From Protula sp. h YS-2021 (Eukaryota > Annelida > Polychaeta > Sabellida > Serpulidae), in the NCBI GenBank assembly GCA_949752745.1, contig OX457028.1, positions 27,182,645 to 27,246,644 of the forward strand: a stretch of DNA of 64,000 nucleotides. Direction: 5' to 3'. Below the pieces are notes generated by a model. That model saw only the letters and a list, made by a program, of their open reading frames with translations, did no database searches and was not told where the DNA came from. The translations under genes were made by a program, and so were the position numbers. This document shows positions 13,301 through 22,762 of the stretch, piece after piece. The first letter of the stretch is position 1; each line of letters starts with the position of its first letter.

Positions 13301-16300
13301 AACATGTTCAACAAGTTGAACATGTTCAACATGTTTAACGACATGTTCAACATGTTCAACAACATGTTCAATAAATTGAACATGTTCAACATGTTCAACA
13401 TGTTGTTGCACAAGTTGAACATGTTCAACATGTTGTTGCACAAGTTGAACATGTTCAACATGTTCAACATGTTGAACATGTTCAACTTGTTCAACAACAT
13501 GCTGTTTAACAAGTTGTTCAACAAGTTGTAGTTCAAGCAAAGAAAAAACAAGACATATGTTGAATAGGTTTATTAATACATTTAAATACACTTAAATACA
13601 CTTAAATACACTTAAATATATACAGCTTAAATCTATAACAATATTATAACATTTATTGATTTACAAAGTCTTCATTATAATGTTTAGTCAAATAAGTCTA
13701 TTTTTCTTCATCTGCTTCACTCTGTTCACTGGAATCCATATCACTTTCTTCGTCACTGCTTTCATCTTCCTCCTCATCTAGAAGCTCTTCAAAGAATGCA
13801 TCGTTTCTTCTTATAGCCGCCTTTAGTGCCTTTGAATACTCGTAATGTTTTTCATCAACAAAGTAATTGAAATCTTCTAAAATGGTTTCATAATGTTCGT
13901 TTTGTGGTAGACGTTGGGCATATTTGAATAGTCTCATAAACAGTTGTTTAAGTCGACGCTTATAAATGGGTCGAAAGTCATCACTTGCTATTTCACGCGC
14001 ATCTTCAAGCCCTTGTTCTTCATATTCTGAAACCTTTTCTTGAAATTTCTTATCATATTCATCGTAGACTTCTTGAACCATATCATACCAAACAGAGTCT
14101 GTTTCTGACTCACTTTCAGAGTCTGTTTCTGACTCAATTTCAGAGCTGCCGTCATCATCACCCTCAACACAATGTTCCATATGTTTGAACAAAGCTTCTT
14201 GACTGTTGTATAACGCACCACATTCTGTACAAGCATGTACATTCTTTTCAGTCATGTTGACGCTTTGACTTTCCATAGAAAACTCATCTAAACTTTCAGT
14301 GATAGGTGGTTTTACAGGGTTTTCCATATCTATCTCCAATTCTTCCTCTTCTGAAGTGTGAGCATTCTTTAAGTGCATTTTAAGACTTTGTGGCCAATTG
14401 TAAGATTTCAAACAAATGTTGCATTTATACATCCTTTCGGTTCAACATGCACTTTTCAAATGATGAAAAAGCCTTTAAACATAGCCTTATATACAACTTG
14501 TTGAACAACATGTTGAACATGTTAAACTACAACATGTTGAACATGTTAAACTACAAAATGTTGAACATGTTCAACATGCTTAACATGTTCAACATGTTGA
14601 ACACGTTCAACTTGTGCAACAACATGTTGAACATGTTCAACAACATGTTGAACATGTTGAACATCAGTTTGTTGAACAATTGTTGTACAATTGTTAAGCA
14701 ACTTGTTGAACAATAGTTTGACGTAATATGTTCCTAAAAAATAATTCAAACACATGTTTGAACGGTGGGCGTGCGCCATTCCAACAACCCACCTACGCAA
14801 ACTACTGTAAACTAAGACGTCAAACCGAATTCAATGGTGAAATTTTCATTCAAATCGGTTAATCATAACGAAAGTTATTACACTTTTCCACTTTTTAAAA
14901 AGTTAAAATGGCGAATGTCAAATTATGCATACAGCCAGCTGCGCAAATAGCCCATGACTACATTATAACAAAAACTAGATATAAAACTGAACCAAACAGT
15001 GAAAGTTTCATGCAAATCGACCAAATATAGCGAAAGTTATCTCATTTTTTCACTTTTTACAAAGTTAAAATGGCGGCATGTCACATTATGCATACAGCCA
15101 TCGGTGTAAATAGCCTATAACCACTTAATGTTTAAACGTTACATAAAACTGAATCAAATAGTGAAATTTTCATGTAAATCGACCAAGCATAGCGAAAGTT
15201 ATCCCAAATTTTCACTTTTTACAAAGTTAAAATGGCGACATGTTACAAAAATGCATACAGCCAGCTGCGTAAATAGCCTATAACCACTTAATGTTAAAAC
15301 TAGATATAAAACTGAATCAAATAGTGAAATTTTCATATAAATCGACCAAGTATAACGGAAGTTATGCCAATTTTTCACTTTTTACAAAGTTAAAATGGCG
15401 GCATGTTACAAAAATGCATACAGCCACCGGTGTAAATAGCCTGTGACTACTTAATGTTAAAAATTTACATAAAACTGAATCAAACAGTGAAATTTTCATG
15501 TAAATCGACCAAGTATAACGGAAGTTATCTCAATTTTTCCCTTTTTACAAAGTTAAAATGGCGGCATGTTACAAAAATGCATATAGCCACCGGTGTTAAT
15601 AGCCTGTGACCACTTTATAACAAAACTAGATATAAAACTGAATCAAACAGTGAAATTTTCATGTAAATCGGTCAACTATAACGAAAGTTATCCCACTTTT
15701 TCACTTTTTACACAGTTAAAATGGCGACATGTTACAAATATAAGTTCCACACTTCAACGGAAGTCCGTTATTTCAAATTACGAAAACAAAATGACGTTTC
15801 GTTTACGCACACTCTGCTGTGACGTTTACCCTTCATCATGACGTCATCCCAACACGCGCGCGCGCTCCATCCAAAAACTGAAGCAGATAGAAACAAACAG
15901 ACACTATGACGTCACTTCAGGTCCAGACATGATGACGTCACTTCCAGACATGACGTCACTTCCGGTCCAGACAGTATGACGTCACTTCCAGACATGATGA
16001 CGTCACTTCCAGACAGTATGACGTCACAAAATGCAGTAGAACTCTCATTATCACCCTACTTATTTGCAATGTGTTATTCTTAATATGACCGAACAAATGC
16101 TTAACTTATAAACAAGAAGTTCTATAAATGCGGTTGCAAAAGAGAAATATCTAATTTACCTTTTATAATTACATTTTTGTTTGAAAGATATTAAACATCT
16201 CAACATTTTCCCTCTCATAGATTTACGGTTATTTTTCAATAGAGCATAATAAAAGGATAAAAACCTGTTTATTTGTGAAATTTTAAGCATAGTTATTGAA

Positions 16301-16561
16301 ATGTTATTATTATATACCAGAAAACGATGCTTACTTTCTTTTCCAGTAATATTGGTAACAGTGCATATGAATCCTGCTACCGAATACGTAACTTTTTATT
16401 TTTTTTACCTTCAGATCTTTCTAAGATCCCAGTTTAATCCAGTTGGGATCGTTACAGCTTCATCATGTTCCTGCAGTGTTATAAAACAGCTGACCTCTGA
16501 GATTATCCAGATGGAGAGGTTGGCTGTCGAAAACAACGTATATTCACGAGATTTTGTCTGA
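10355..16561 (+). CDS. Tentative small two-exon gene (67 residues) ending just before FLII
   Basis: Seen: exon 10355-10422 opens with an ATG in good context and codes for MATNALTVNVLDALCETGKY, ending at a strong GTAAGT donor. The only downstream exon found that keeps phase is 16426-16561, using the AG at 16424-16425 and ending in TGA. The joined frame gives 67 residues with a C-terminal amphipathic helix (VIKQLTSEIIQMERLAVENN). A better pyrimidine-tract AG at 16413-16414 would give a stop after the join. An AATAAA lies at 16572-16577. Odd: the stop codon is only 25 bp before the FLII ATG, and the 6-kb intron carries a MITE and a large inverted-repeat element. I do not recognise the protein. 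Exon 1 is fairly convincing; the second exon and the join are uncertain, and further exons may exist. Confidence 0.4.
10571..11219. mobile_element. MITE-like element with GGGTGCTTATTATT terminal inverted repeats
   Basis: The left end reads GGGTGCTTATTATT and the right end is its reverse complement (AATAATAAGCACCC). Inside both ends are related blocks containing CAGCTGACA and TTTTCCTGAC. At 649 bp with no coding capacity, this fits a non-autonomous DNA transposon. I could not define a target-site duplication, so the superfamily is open. Confidence 0.65.
11842..11847. repeat. Target-site duplication TATTTG, left copy
   Basis: TATTTG directly precedes the left terminus AGTAGGGTGATAATG and recurs right after the matching right terminus at 16061-16066. 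Confidence 0.85.
11882..12069. promoter_or_regulatory. Cluster of seven TGACGTCA palindromes (left arm)
   Basis: Perfect 8-bp TGACGTCA occurs at 11882, 11903, 11924, 11950, 11968, 11994 and 12062, most within a degenerate ATGTCTGGAAG-type repeat. TGACGTCA is the consensus cAMP-response element bound by CREB/ATF factors. Binding here is inferred only from the motif. Confidence 0.7.
12171..13100. repeat. 163-bp tandem subrepeats (left arm, about six copies)
   Basis: Units begin near TTGTAACATG at 12171, 12334, 12497 and 12660, exactly 163 bp apart, then more diverged units to about 13100. Each includes GCCATTTTAACTTTGTAAAA and GAAAATTTCACTGTTTGATT. Small frames in them are repeat artefacts. 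Confidence 0.9.
13245..13525. repeat. GAACATGTTC palindrome array (left)
   Basis: Degenerate short repeat of TTGAACATGTTCAACATG type with seven perfect GAACATGTTC copies. It is strongly self-complementary, so all six frames stay open with low-complexity MFNMLN or EHVQHV peptides; none is taken as a gene. Confidence 0.9.
13569..13574 (-). promoter_or_regulatory. Polyadenylation signal AATAAA for the element's gene
   Basis: AATAAA on the minus strand, 124 nt after the stop codon of the zinc-finger gene and still inside the element, so the gene seems to carry its own 3' end signal. Confidence 0.6.
13698..14432 (-). CDS. Element-encoded acidic C2H2 zinc-finger protein
   Basis: Seen: one uninterrupted 244-residue frame. 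Finger 1 has C4, C7, H20 and H25. Finger 2 has C68, C71, H84 and H87 or C88. Ser/Glu/Asp-rich stretches occupy about 90-115 and 219-244. Between them is a folded-looking helical domain (VWYDMVQEVYDEYDKKF, then FRPIYKRRLKQLFMRLFKYA). A TATA box lies about 53-61 nt upstream and an AATAAA lies downstream. It is the only gene in the inverted-repeat element. Inference: a DNA- or chromatin-binding accessory protein of the element. I recognise no transposase, integrase or replication motif and cannot name the C-terminal domain. The lack of introns and stop codons suggests recent function. Confidence 0.8.
   Translation of the reverse strand: MYKCNICLKSYNWPQSLKMHLKNAHTSEEEELEIDMENPVKPPITESLDEFSMESQSVNMTEKNVHACTECGALYNSQEALFKHMEHCVEGDDDGSSEIESETDSESESETDSVWYDMVQEVYDEYDKKFQEKVSEYEEQGLEDAREIASDDFRPIYKRRLKQLFMRLFKYAQRLPQNEHYETILEDFNYFVDEKHYEYSKALKAAIRRNDAFFEELLDEEEDESSDEESDMDSSEQSEADEEK
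14485..14493 (-). promoter_or_regulatory. TATA box of the zinc-finger gene
   Basis: On the minus strand this reads TATATAAGG, 53-61 nt before the ATG at 14432. It sits at the inner edge of the right-hand palindromic array, so the array and the CRE-type cluster lie directly upstream as possible enhancers. Confidence 0.65.
14495..14680. repeat. GAACATGTTC-type palindrome array (right)
   Basis: Shorter counterpart of the left array, with more variant units (GTTAAAC, GAACACGTTC) and about two perfect GAACATGTTC copies. Confidence 0.85.
14603..16060 (-). repeat. Right terminal inverted repeat
   Basis: Reverse complement of the left arm, containing the same 163-bp subrepeats (about 14808-15737), GC-rich block and terminus. 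Confidence 0.85.
15839..16026. promoter_or_regulatory. Cluster of seven TGACGTCA palindromes (right arm)
   Basis: Mirror copy of the left-arm cluster with the same spacing. Confidence 0.7.
16061..16066. repeat. Target-site duplication TATTTG, right copy
   Basis: Matches the left copy at 11842-11847 and directly follows the right terminus CACCCTACT. Confidence 0.85.
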
Positions 16562-16586
16562 CAAAACCCGGAAATAAACTCGAGAA

Positions 16587-19500
16587 ATGGCCCGAACGGG
16601 CGTTCTTCCCTTCGTTCGCGGTGTGGATTTTACCCGAAACAATTTTCAGGTTTGGTTATTTAGCTAATACTGTACGTATGGTTTTCCTGTATTTATCAGA
16701 GTGATATTTTCGACACTAAGCGTGAAAGGAAACTTTTGGGCGATAAAAGGAAATAAAGGGAACTGCAACAACTAACAAGTTGATTTTTACCAGGGAGGGG
16801 CGTAAATGAGGAGACAGGGATTACGTTGGGGCCAGACGCGGTCATCTTGAAGTTCCAATTTCTTCGAAGTAATTTTCTTTCAGTTCTCGATGCTTTGCAC
16901 AAATATTAATGCACTGTATTGTTTATTAAAAGTGAAGTGAAGGGCTGCAGTTTGGGTTTGATAAATTACCCTGAAAGCCTGATTAAATGATCGAACGTTT
17001 TCATACTGCTTTTTAACAGGATGGCAAGTTTCCAATGGCTGTGTCGGATATGGCCGGACTCCGCTGGCTCAGGCTCAACAAGACTGGGCTCGATATTGTT
17101 CCATACGAACTCTCTAAACTAAAGAAATTGGTAGGTAAACCCTTTTTGGGGCTGGGCCGTTTGTGGTGAGATTGGGCCGTTTGTGTTAAAGGTAACCTGA
17201 TCAATGTATGCAAAGGAACGCAGTAGGTTTTGAAAGGGTTACCTCTTCGGAGATCAACTTTAGGGAATAAACTTTCTATCCAGCTCACTATGCTATGACT
17301 AACTGTGCTTTGTGTAGAGCTGGGTAAAGTAACATTTGTGCTCGCGAAGTGTCCGTTTTTACTCTACCACAGCTTTGTACTTTGGTTTATTCAACTTACG
17401 TCTCTGTATGGTTGTCAAACTCGTCCAGCGAAGTAAAGGCGCATGGAAGTATGCACCTATGCTCGAAGGCAATTGTTTTTAAAATAAAATTGATATATCT
17501 CTGGTTGACGTGGGCAGTTACGAGATAGAGTTAAGTAGGTCTATACCAATTCCTTTGGATTTCGAATGCGCGGTGGATCAATGTGCAGGAACACTTGGCC
17601 GTAGTGGGAAACAGTCTGACAGAACTCGACGAGGAGATTACGAAGCTAGAAAATCTACGTGTCCTCAATGCAAGGCACAATCAACTCAAAAACTCGGGCA
17701 TACCAAACGGTATATTTAAGCTGGAGGATCTCACCGTCATTGTAAGTAAATTTTCAGTAGACCGATTAATAGTAGCCTTCACGTGAACATGCAAAACTCC
17801 TTGTTTCTTTAATTGAATTTGATGAAATCGTTTTGCTTGAGCTACAACATTAGCTATTTTCATGAACAGTTTACCTTTTTCTTGGGTAATCTACTAAAAT
17901 GCTTCATAGACTATTGATTTTTTTCACCTTAAACATTTCTACGTCAGATTCAATTGATATTAATCCCTTGTCTATGATTGCTTATATATTTATTTATTTG
18001 TTTATTAATTGTAGGATTTGAGTGATAATAAACTTGCGCAAGTCCCTGATGCCTTGGAGAATGCCAAAAATCTCCTGGTTCTTAATCTGAGTCAGAACGA
18101 GTAAGGTTAAATTAAATTAAAATGGAGACTGTGGTGAATCCATTGCTTTAAGTTAAGAAGATAGATATCTGTGTTGGCTGGATTAAGTGAAGATGTAGGT
18201 TCACCAAAAATGTTATGACAGCGTGTAATATGACGTTTTGTCGACAGTGTTTACAACAGTTCTTGGTGTCATTAGATTTGTGTGCATGTAGTTTTGTATC
18301 ATCAAATTTCCGATGTCTTAATCAGTCAAGAAAAAACTTGAAAAATAAGTTATCACATGCATCATTTTTTTTTGCAGAATTGTGAATATACCAAACAATC
18401 TGTTCATCAAAGTCACAGATTTGATGCATCTGGATGTCAGTGACAACAAACTCGGTATGTGAAATTAAACTAACATTCTGGAACACACTGCGTTATTAAT
18501 AGCGTATAGCATTTTAGATAATTACACCGAACAAAAGTATAAATCTTTTAAGCTGCGAATTTGCAGTTATTTACATTATATATCCTGATTCAGTGCTTCG
18601 TCTTGGAAGGTTGTCAGTGTGCAGTTGAGACCATACCTACGCATGTGTGCCGCGTATGCCTGCCGTGCCTGTTTGGTGCCATGCCTATACATGTCAATGT
18701 TTCAGACACACTGCCGCCACAGCTGCGACGGCTGGCGAACTTACAGACGCTTATCCTCAACAACAACCCGCTCATGCATGCCCAGCTCAGGTAACAAAGG
18801 CAGTGGAGCACCCAGTCGTGCACTGCAAACGGATCTACTTGGAAAAAATCAGATGCTGCGGATTCTAAACATATCTTGTGTTAAATAAGAAATAAAGATT
18901 AATATGATTGTTAAATCGATTGGTATTGGACTATCTATTTATTTTTAATACAATGATTATTGTGTTACTTGACTGAGTGTGTCAGTACAATGAAATTTAT
19001 CGCTGCAATGAATCAGTGCCTTTTTATGTCGTATCAATGCCATGAAATGATTGTTTATTACAGACAACTGCCAGGGTTAAATTCGTTAGAGAAGCTTCAC
19101 ATGCGATCGACGCAGAGAACGATCAGTAATTTCCCTACAGGCTTAGACACTCTCCCACACTTGCAAGGTAGCAACTTAAAAACAACAATATGTTACCATA
19201 ATACCCTTAAATTTGTTTCCACAGCGGTAATAGGTCTGTTGTTCTGCATTCGTACAAAGACATAACTATTTTGTTATTTATGGTGAAGCTTAAATAGAAT
19301 AATTTGCAAGCATTGATGTTTTATTTTCAGATATTGATCTGTCTTACAACGATTTGCCACGGGTACCGGAGAGCCTCTATAAAGTGGTGACATTGCGGAG
19401 ATTGAACCTCAGCAACAACGAAATAGCAGAACTCTCCTCTCTCATAGGTAGCCCCTTGATCTCAAGTGTAAAACATATCCAAGTATGCAAGCGATTTAAA

Positions 19501-22500
19501 CAACTGATTTCATGATTGTTAGCGCGCAGACACATAAAAAACTAGTATTTATGCAGTACATATGGGGAGTAGATACACACAGCCATATTCCCGCTTCTTT
19601 GGTATCAGAAACGTCACTACGTCGTCATGACAATTTAACTTAGCAACGGAAAACACACCAGAGTACGAAAAATATATACAATGGAACCCGCTTATCTCGA
19701 AGTGGCTGGGACCAGCGAAATTTGTTCGAGATTTCCGAAGTTCGAGATATCCGATAGAACTAAATTTGAATTCGAGATGATTGTCTTAGCCTAGATATTT
19801 GAATAAACACATGATATTACATATGTTTGTCGATATGTTAGTTTTTTTATTGTAAGTGTCTGATTTAGTTAAAAAATATGATGTTTAATGAAATATTAAT
19901 AACCTTGATTAATTTTTATAAAGAAAGCTTTTATAAAATAGTAAAAGAAACAAAATTCAATTCATATTTTATTGATAAAATCGGTAAAATTGTTAAAATA
20001 CAATATGTTCATAAAAGATATTCACAAAATACACAAATAAAATCACGTAAGTGTTTTCAACATTAATCACAAGGCTGATCTATTGTTTTACTAGGTTGTC
20101 GAAAAGTGACATGTTCTCAACCTAGGATTGACAAGGGCTTTGTTGTTTCTATTACATGAAAGTTCAATAGATGTATGCCTTTTGATATCAATTCAAACAA
20201 TATTTTCAAGTTTGATCTGACCGCTGTGCTTATAACTTTAAATCATAAAGAAATAACTTCGAGAAGTTCTAGTTTTGTAATGAGATTCTAGTCATTTTTT
20301 GCCAAATTCTGTCAAAAATATGAAAAATTTTCGGCCCAAAATATGTTCGAGATAAGAAAATTCGAGATAACCGATAGTTTATAAGACTTATATAAGGAAA
20401 AAACATCGGGACTTGGCAATTTGTTCGAGATAACCGAGTGTTCGAGATATCCGAGTTCGAGATAAGTGGGTTCCACTGTACATTATAAAGGATTATAATA
20501 GTGCGAAAAATCATGAAATAAACAGCAAACTACACTAATGTTTGGACCGGCCGCAAAACCGTGCTCCACCCTTCCGCATCTCGTGTGTTTTGTGAAAAGA
20601 AAAGATTGTTAATGGACATAGAAACGTTAGCGTTTTCCGAACAGTAGAACCACTTGGTTAACCCACAGCAAGTAGCAAGTGGAGTAAGGAGAAGACCAAA
20701 GGGAGTAACGTCGTGCGATCTTGACGGTGCTTGCCGCACCCAGATCTCGGTCCCCGGGTTCCTTTATTGTAGTAGTGAGGCTGTTTTATTTGGTTTGCAG
20801 ATAACTGGGAAGGCCTGGAATATCTGAATCTATCGAGGAATAAACTGACAGAGTTACCAGTAAGTCTCATTAAAGAGCTTTGTTTATGTTCAAAATAAGG
20901 TATAAATTAAAGGTTTTAAAAAAGAAAACATCGGCGAGAAGAAAATTTCTAAGCAATATCTTTTGTGTTTGTAAGTAAAGTTAATAAAAAAAACCCCAGA
21001 AAAGTAAGCTACTATTTTTTTCGTATTGCTTATTTTATGAGGGAAGTATGCTGTCGTCTGTAAAATGTAACAACACGAGAATGAACCCGAATGAGTGTGG
21101 TCGGGGAATTGGGGGTGCCTAAGTAACAGTGTCTTGAAATATACTGCAAATTCTCTCATTTTCAGTCATCCCTTTGTAAATTGGACAAGTTGAGAAGACT
21201 TTTTATCAATAGCAACAAAGTAGACTTCAACGGTATCCCGGCCGGCATCGGCAAGCTGCATGAACTGGAGGTCTTCAGCGCCGCCGACAATAACTTAGAG
21301 ATGATTCCTGAAGGAATCTGCAGGTTAGAACAAAAAAAAATCTATTTAACACGTCACGCGTTTAATCTTGTTAACACTTGACAAGCCTTTAGCTTGCAAG
21401 AGTTATATGAATTTCTGCGAGCAGCCTTTTTTTTTCTTCTTGACAGTTTTCCGATTTCTTGTGTCTTCTTCTCTGACACTATGGGCTCTAGGACCATGAA
21501 ACTTGGAACTTATGAAGAGCTTGATCTGAACGTGTGCATGTCACTTTTTATTTTCGTCTCCGATTTCGTTTTCTTTGCTAAAACGCCATGTGAAAAGAGT
21601 GTATTTTGGCAAGTAAATGCAGTGCATTTAACGTACATCACAGAACACAGTTGCTGAGCTTTGTGCGAGCTCTCACTGCGTAAATAGGTAATACGGCGTA
21701 TGCCTGCTCAGTCAATAAAACTTTAAGCCAACAAAAACCAAACACTACTCGGCTTATAAGACGTGTTCCAGCTGTGTTGTTTGCAATATATTATTCAAGA
21801 AATAACTCACTGAAGGAAGTATTTTTGCGTTTTAATTTTTGTCAAGTGTAACATTTCGCTAGCGAAATAAGGTTCTAGTTTCTTAATTGAAGGGGTGGCC
21901 GTGAGCCAATCCCAGAGCGTATACCACATGACAGGCTTTCACCGAAGCCAGCCCAAGTAAGGAAACATTAGGTGTGCCGTTATTCGCCCAGTAGATGTCG
22001 ATATAACACCTTTGGCAACATGTACCTGAGCAAAAGCTATAATTTCAGTTAGATTGGAGTTAGGGTGGCTTAAAGAGAGATGGAGTGGAGGGGGGGGGGG
22101 GGGTGTTACACATCAGCACACTTATTTCTTAGGCTCGCATTCTTTGCCTGGCTCTCGTAAGCTCTGTAAATGCCGATATGTGGATGGCATCTTAGGAGTT
22201 TCGAGTTTTTTATGTACATGTCGCTTGTCGTTTCAGATGCGGGAAGCTTAAGCGCTTGATTCTGAATACTAACAGGCTGATCACCCTGCCGGACGCCATA
22301 CACTTCCTCACTGAAACTGTAGGTGTTCCAATCCGATGTCCATCATTAATATTCCTGCTACATTATCAGCCCAAGTGTGGACCTGGCTTCCGTAGGCTTA
22401 ATTATGACAAAAACTATAACGTATAATAATGTAATAGCCAGTTAACGTTGCAGAAAGCAACTGACGCCGATTTGCACCATTCAAACAGTAACGTTAGAAC

Positions 22501-22762
22501 ATTGTTTTTCTGGTCGTGCCAATGAACATGGAGCTGTTTGATACCCCATGCATGAAGGTCCAAACCCATCATTTCAATTGCTTCTGATCTTTGACGTTCC
22601 AGACGCTGGACGTGCGGGAGAATCCGGACCTGGTGATGCCGCCCAAGCCCAAGGAGCTCCAGATGGGATCCGGTCTCGAGTATTACAACATCGACTTCTC
22701 GCTGCAGAACCAGCTCAGGCTTGCCGGGGCTGCCCCTCCCAGCAGCACGACCGAAGCGCCGC
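16587..22762 (+). other. FLII: FLII exons 1-12: leucine-rich repeat domain
   Basis: These exons encode residues 1-418, a run of LRR units such as [58 protein letters not shown] and [11 protein letters not shown]. The block ends with the family-typical [14 protein letters not shown] and [16 protein letters not shown]. In other animals this half binds protein partners (Ras-like and LRRFIP proteins), while the C-terminal half binds actin. Confidence 0.93.

Larger units (their letters stand above)
11848..13305 (+). repeat. Left terminal inverted repeat
   Basis: Reverse complement of about 14603-16060 with only scattered mismatches visible (for example near 12925 and 13107). Order from the end inward: terminus, CRE-type palindrome cluster, GC-rich (CG)n block, 163-bp subrepeats, unique block around 13100-13240, then the GAACATGTTC array, where the arms begin to diverge. 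Confidence 0.85.
11848..16060. mobile_element. 4.2-kb inverted-repeat element with one zinc-finger gene; proposed Maverick/Polinton derivative
   Basis: Seen: the left end starts AGTAGGGTGATAATGAG and the right end is its reverse complement, ending CACCCTACT. Both are flanked by the 6-bp duplication TATTTG. The arms are near-identical inverted repeats of about 1.45 kb, extending into a palindrome-rich microsatellite. The roughly 1-kb centre holds one gene on the minus strand. Known: Maverick/Polinton elements make 6-bp target duplications, have long inverted repeats starting with AG, and often have short non-autonomous relatives. IS3EU and Dada also make about 6-bp duplications but usually have short inverted repeats. 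Inference: a recently inserted non-autonomous Polinton-type element or a related virus-like element. No polymerase, integrase, ATPase or capsid gene is present, so the assignment rests on the termini. Confidence 0.75.

Noticed and set aside
13192..13591. MFNMLN/EHVQHV frames open on both strands
   Set aside because: Self-complementary palindromic microsatellite; low-complexity translations with no start or splice support.
16415..16425. Upstream acceptor for the 67-residue gene's last exon
   Set aside because: Better pyrimidine tract, but it joins out of phase with exon 10355-10422 and gives an immediate stop.
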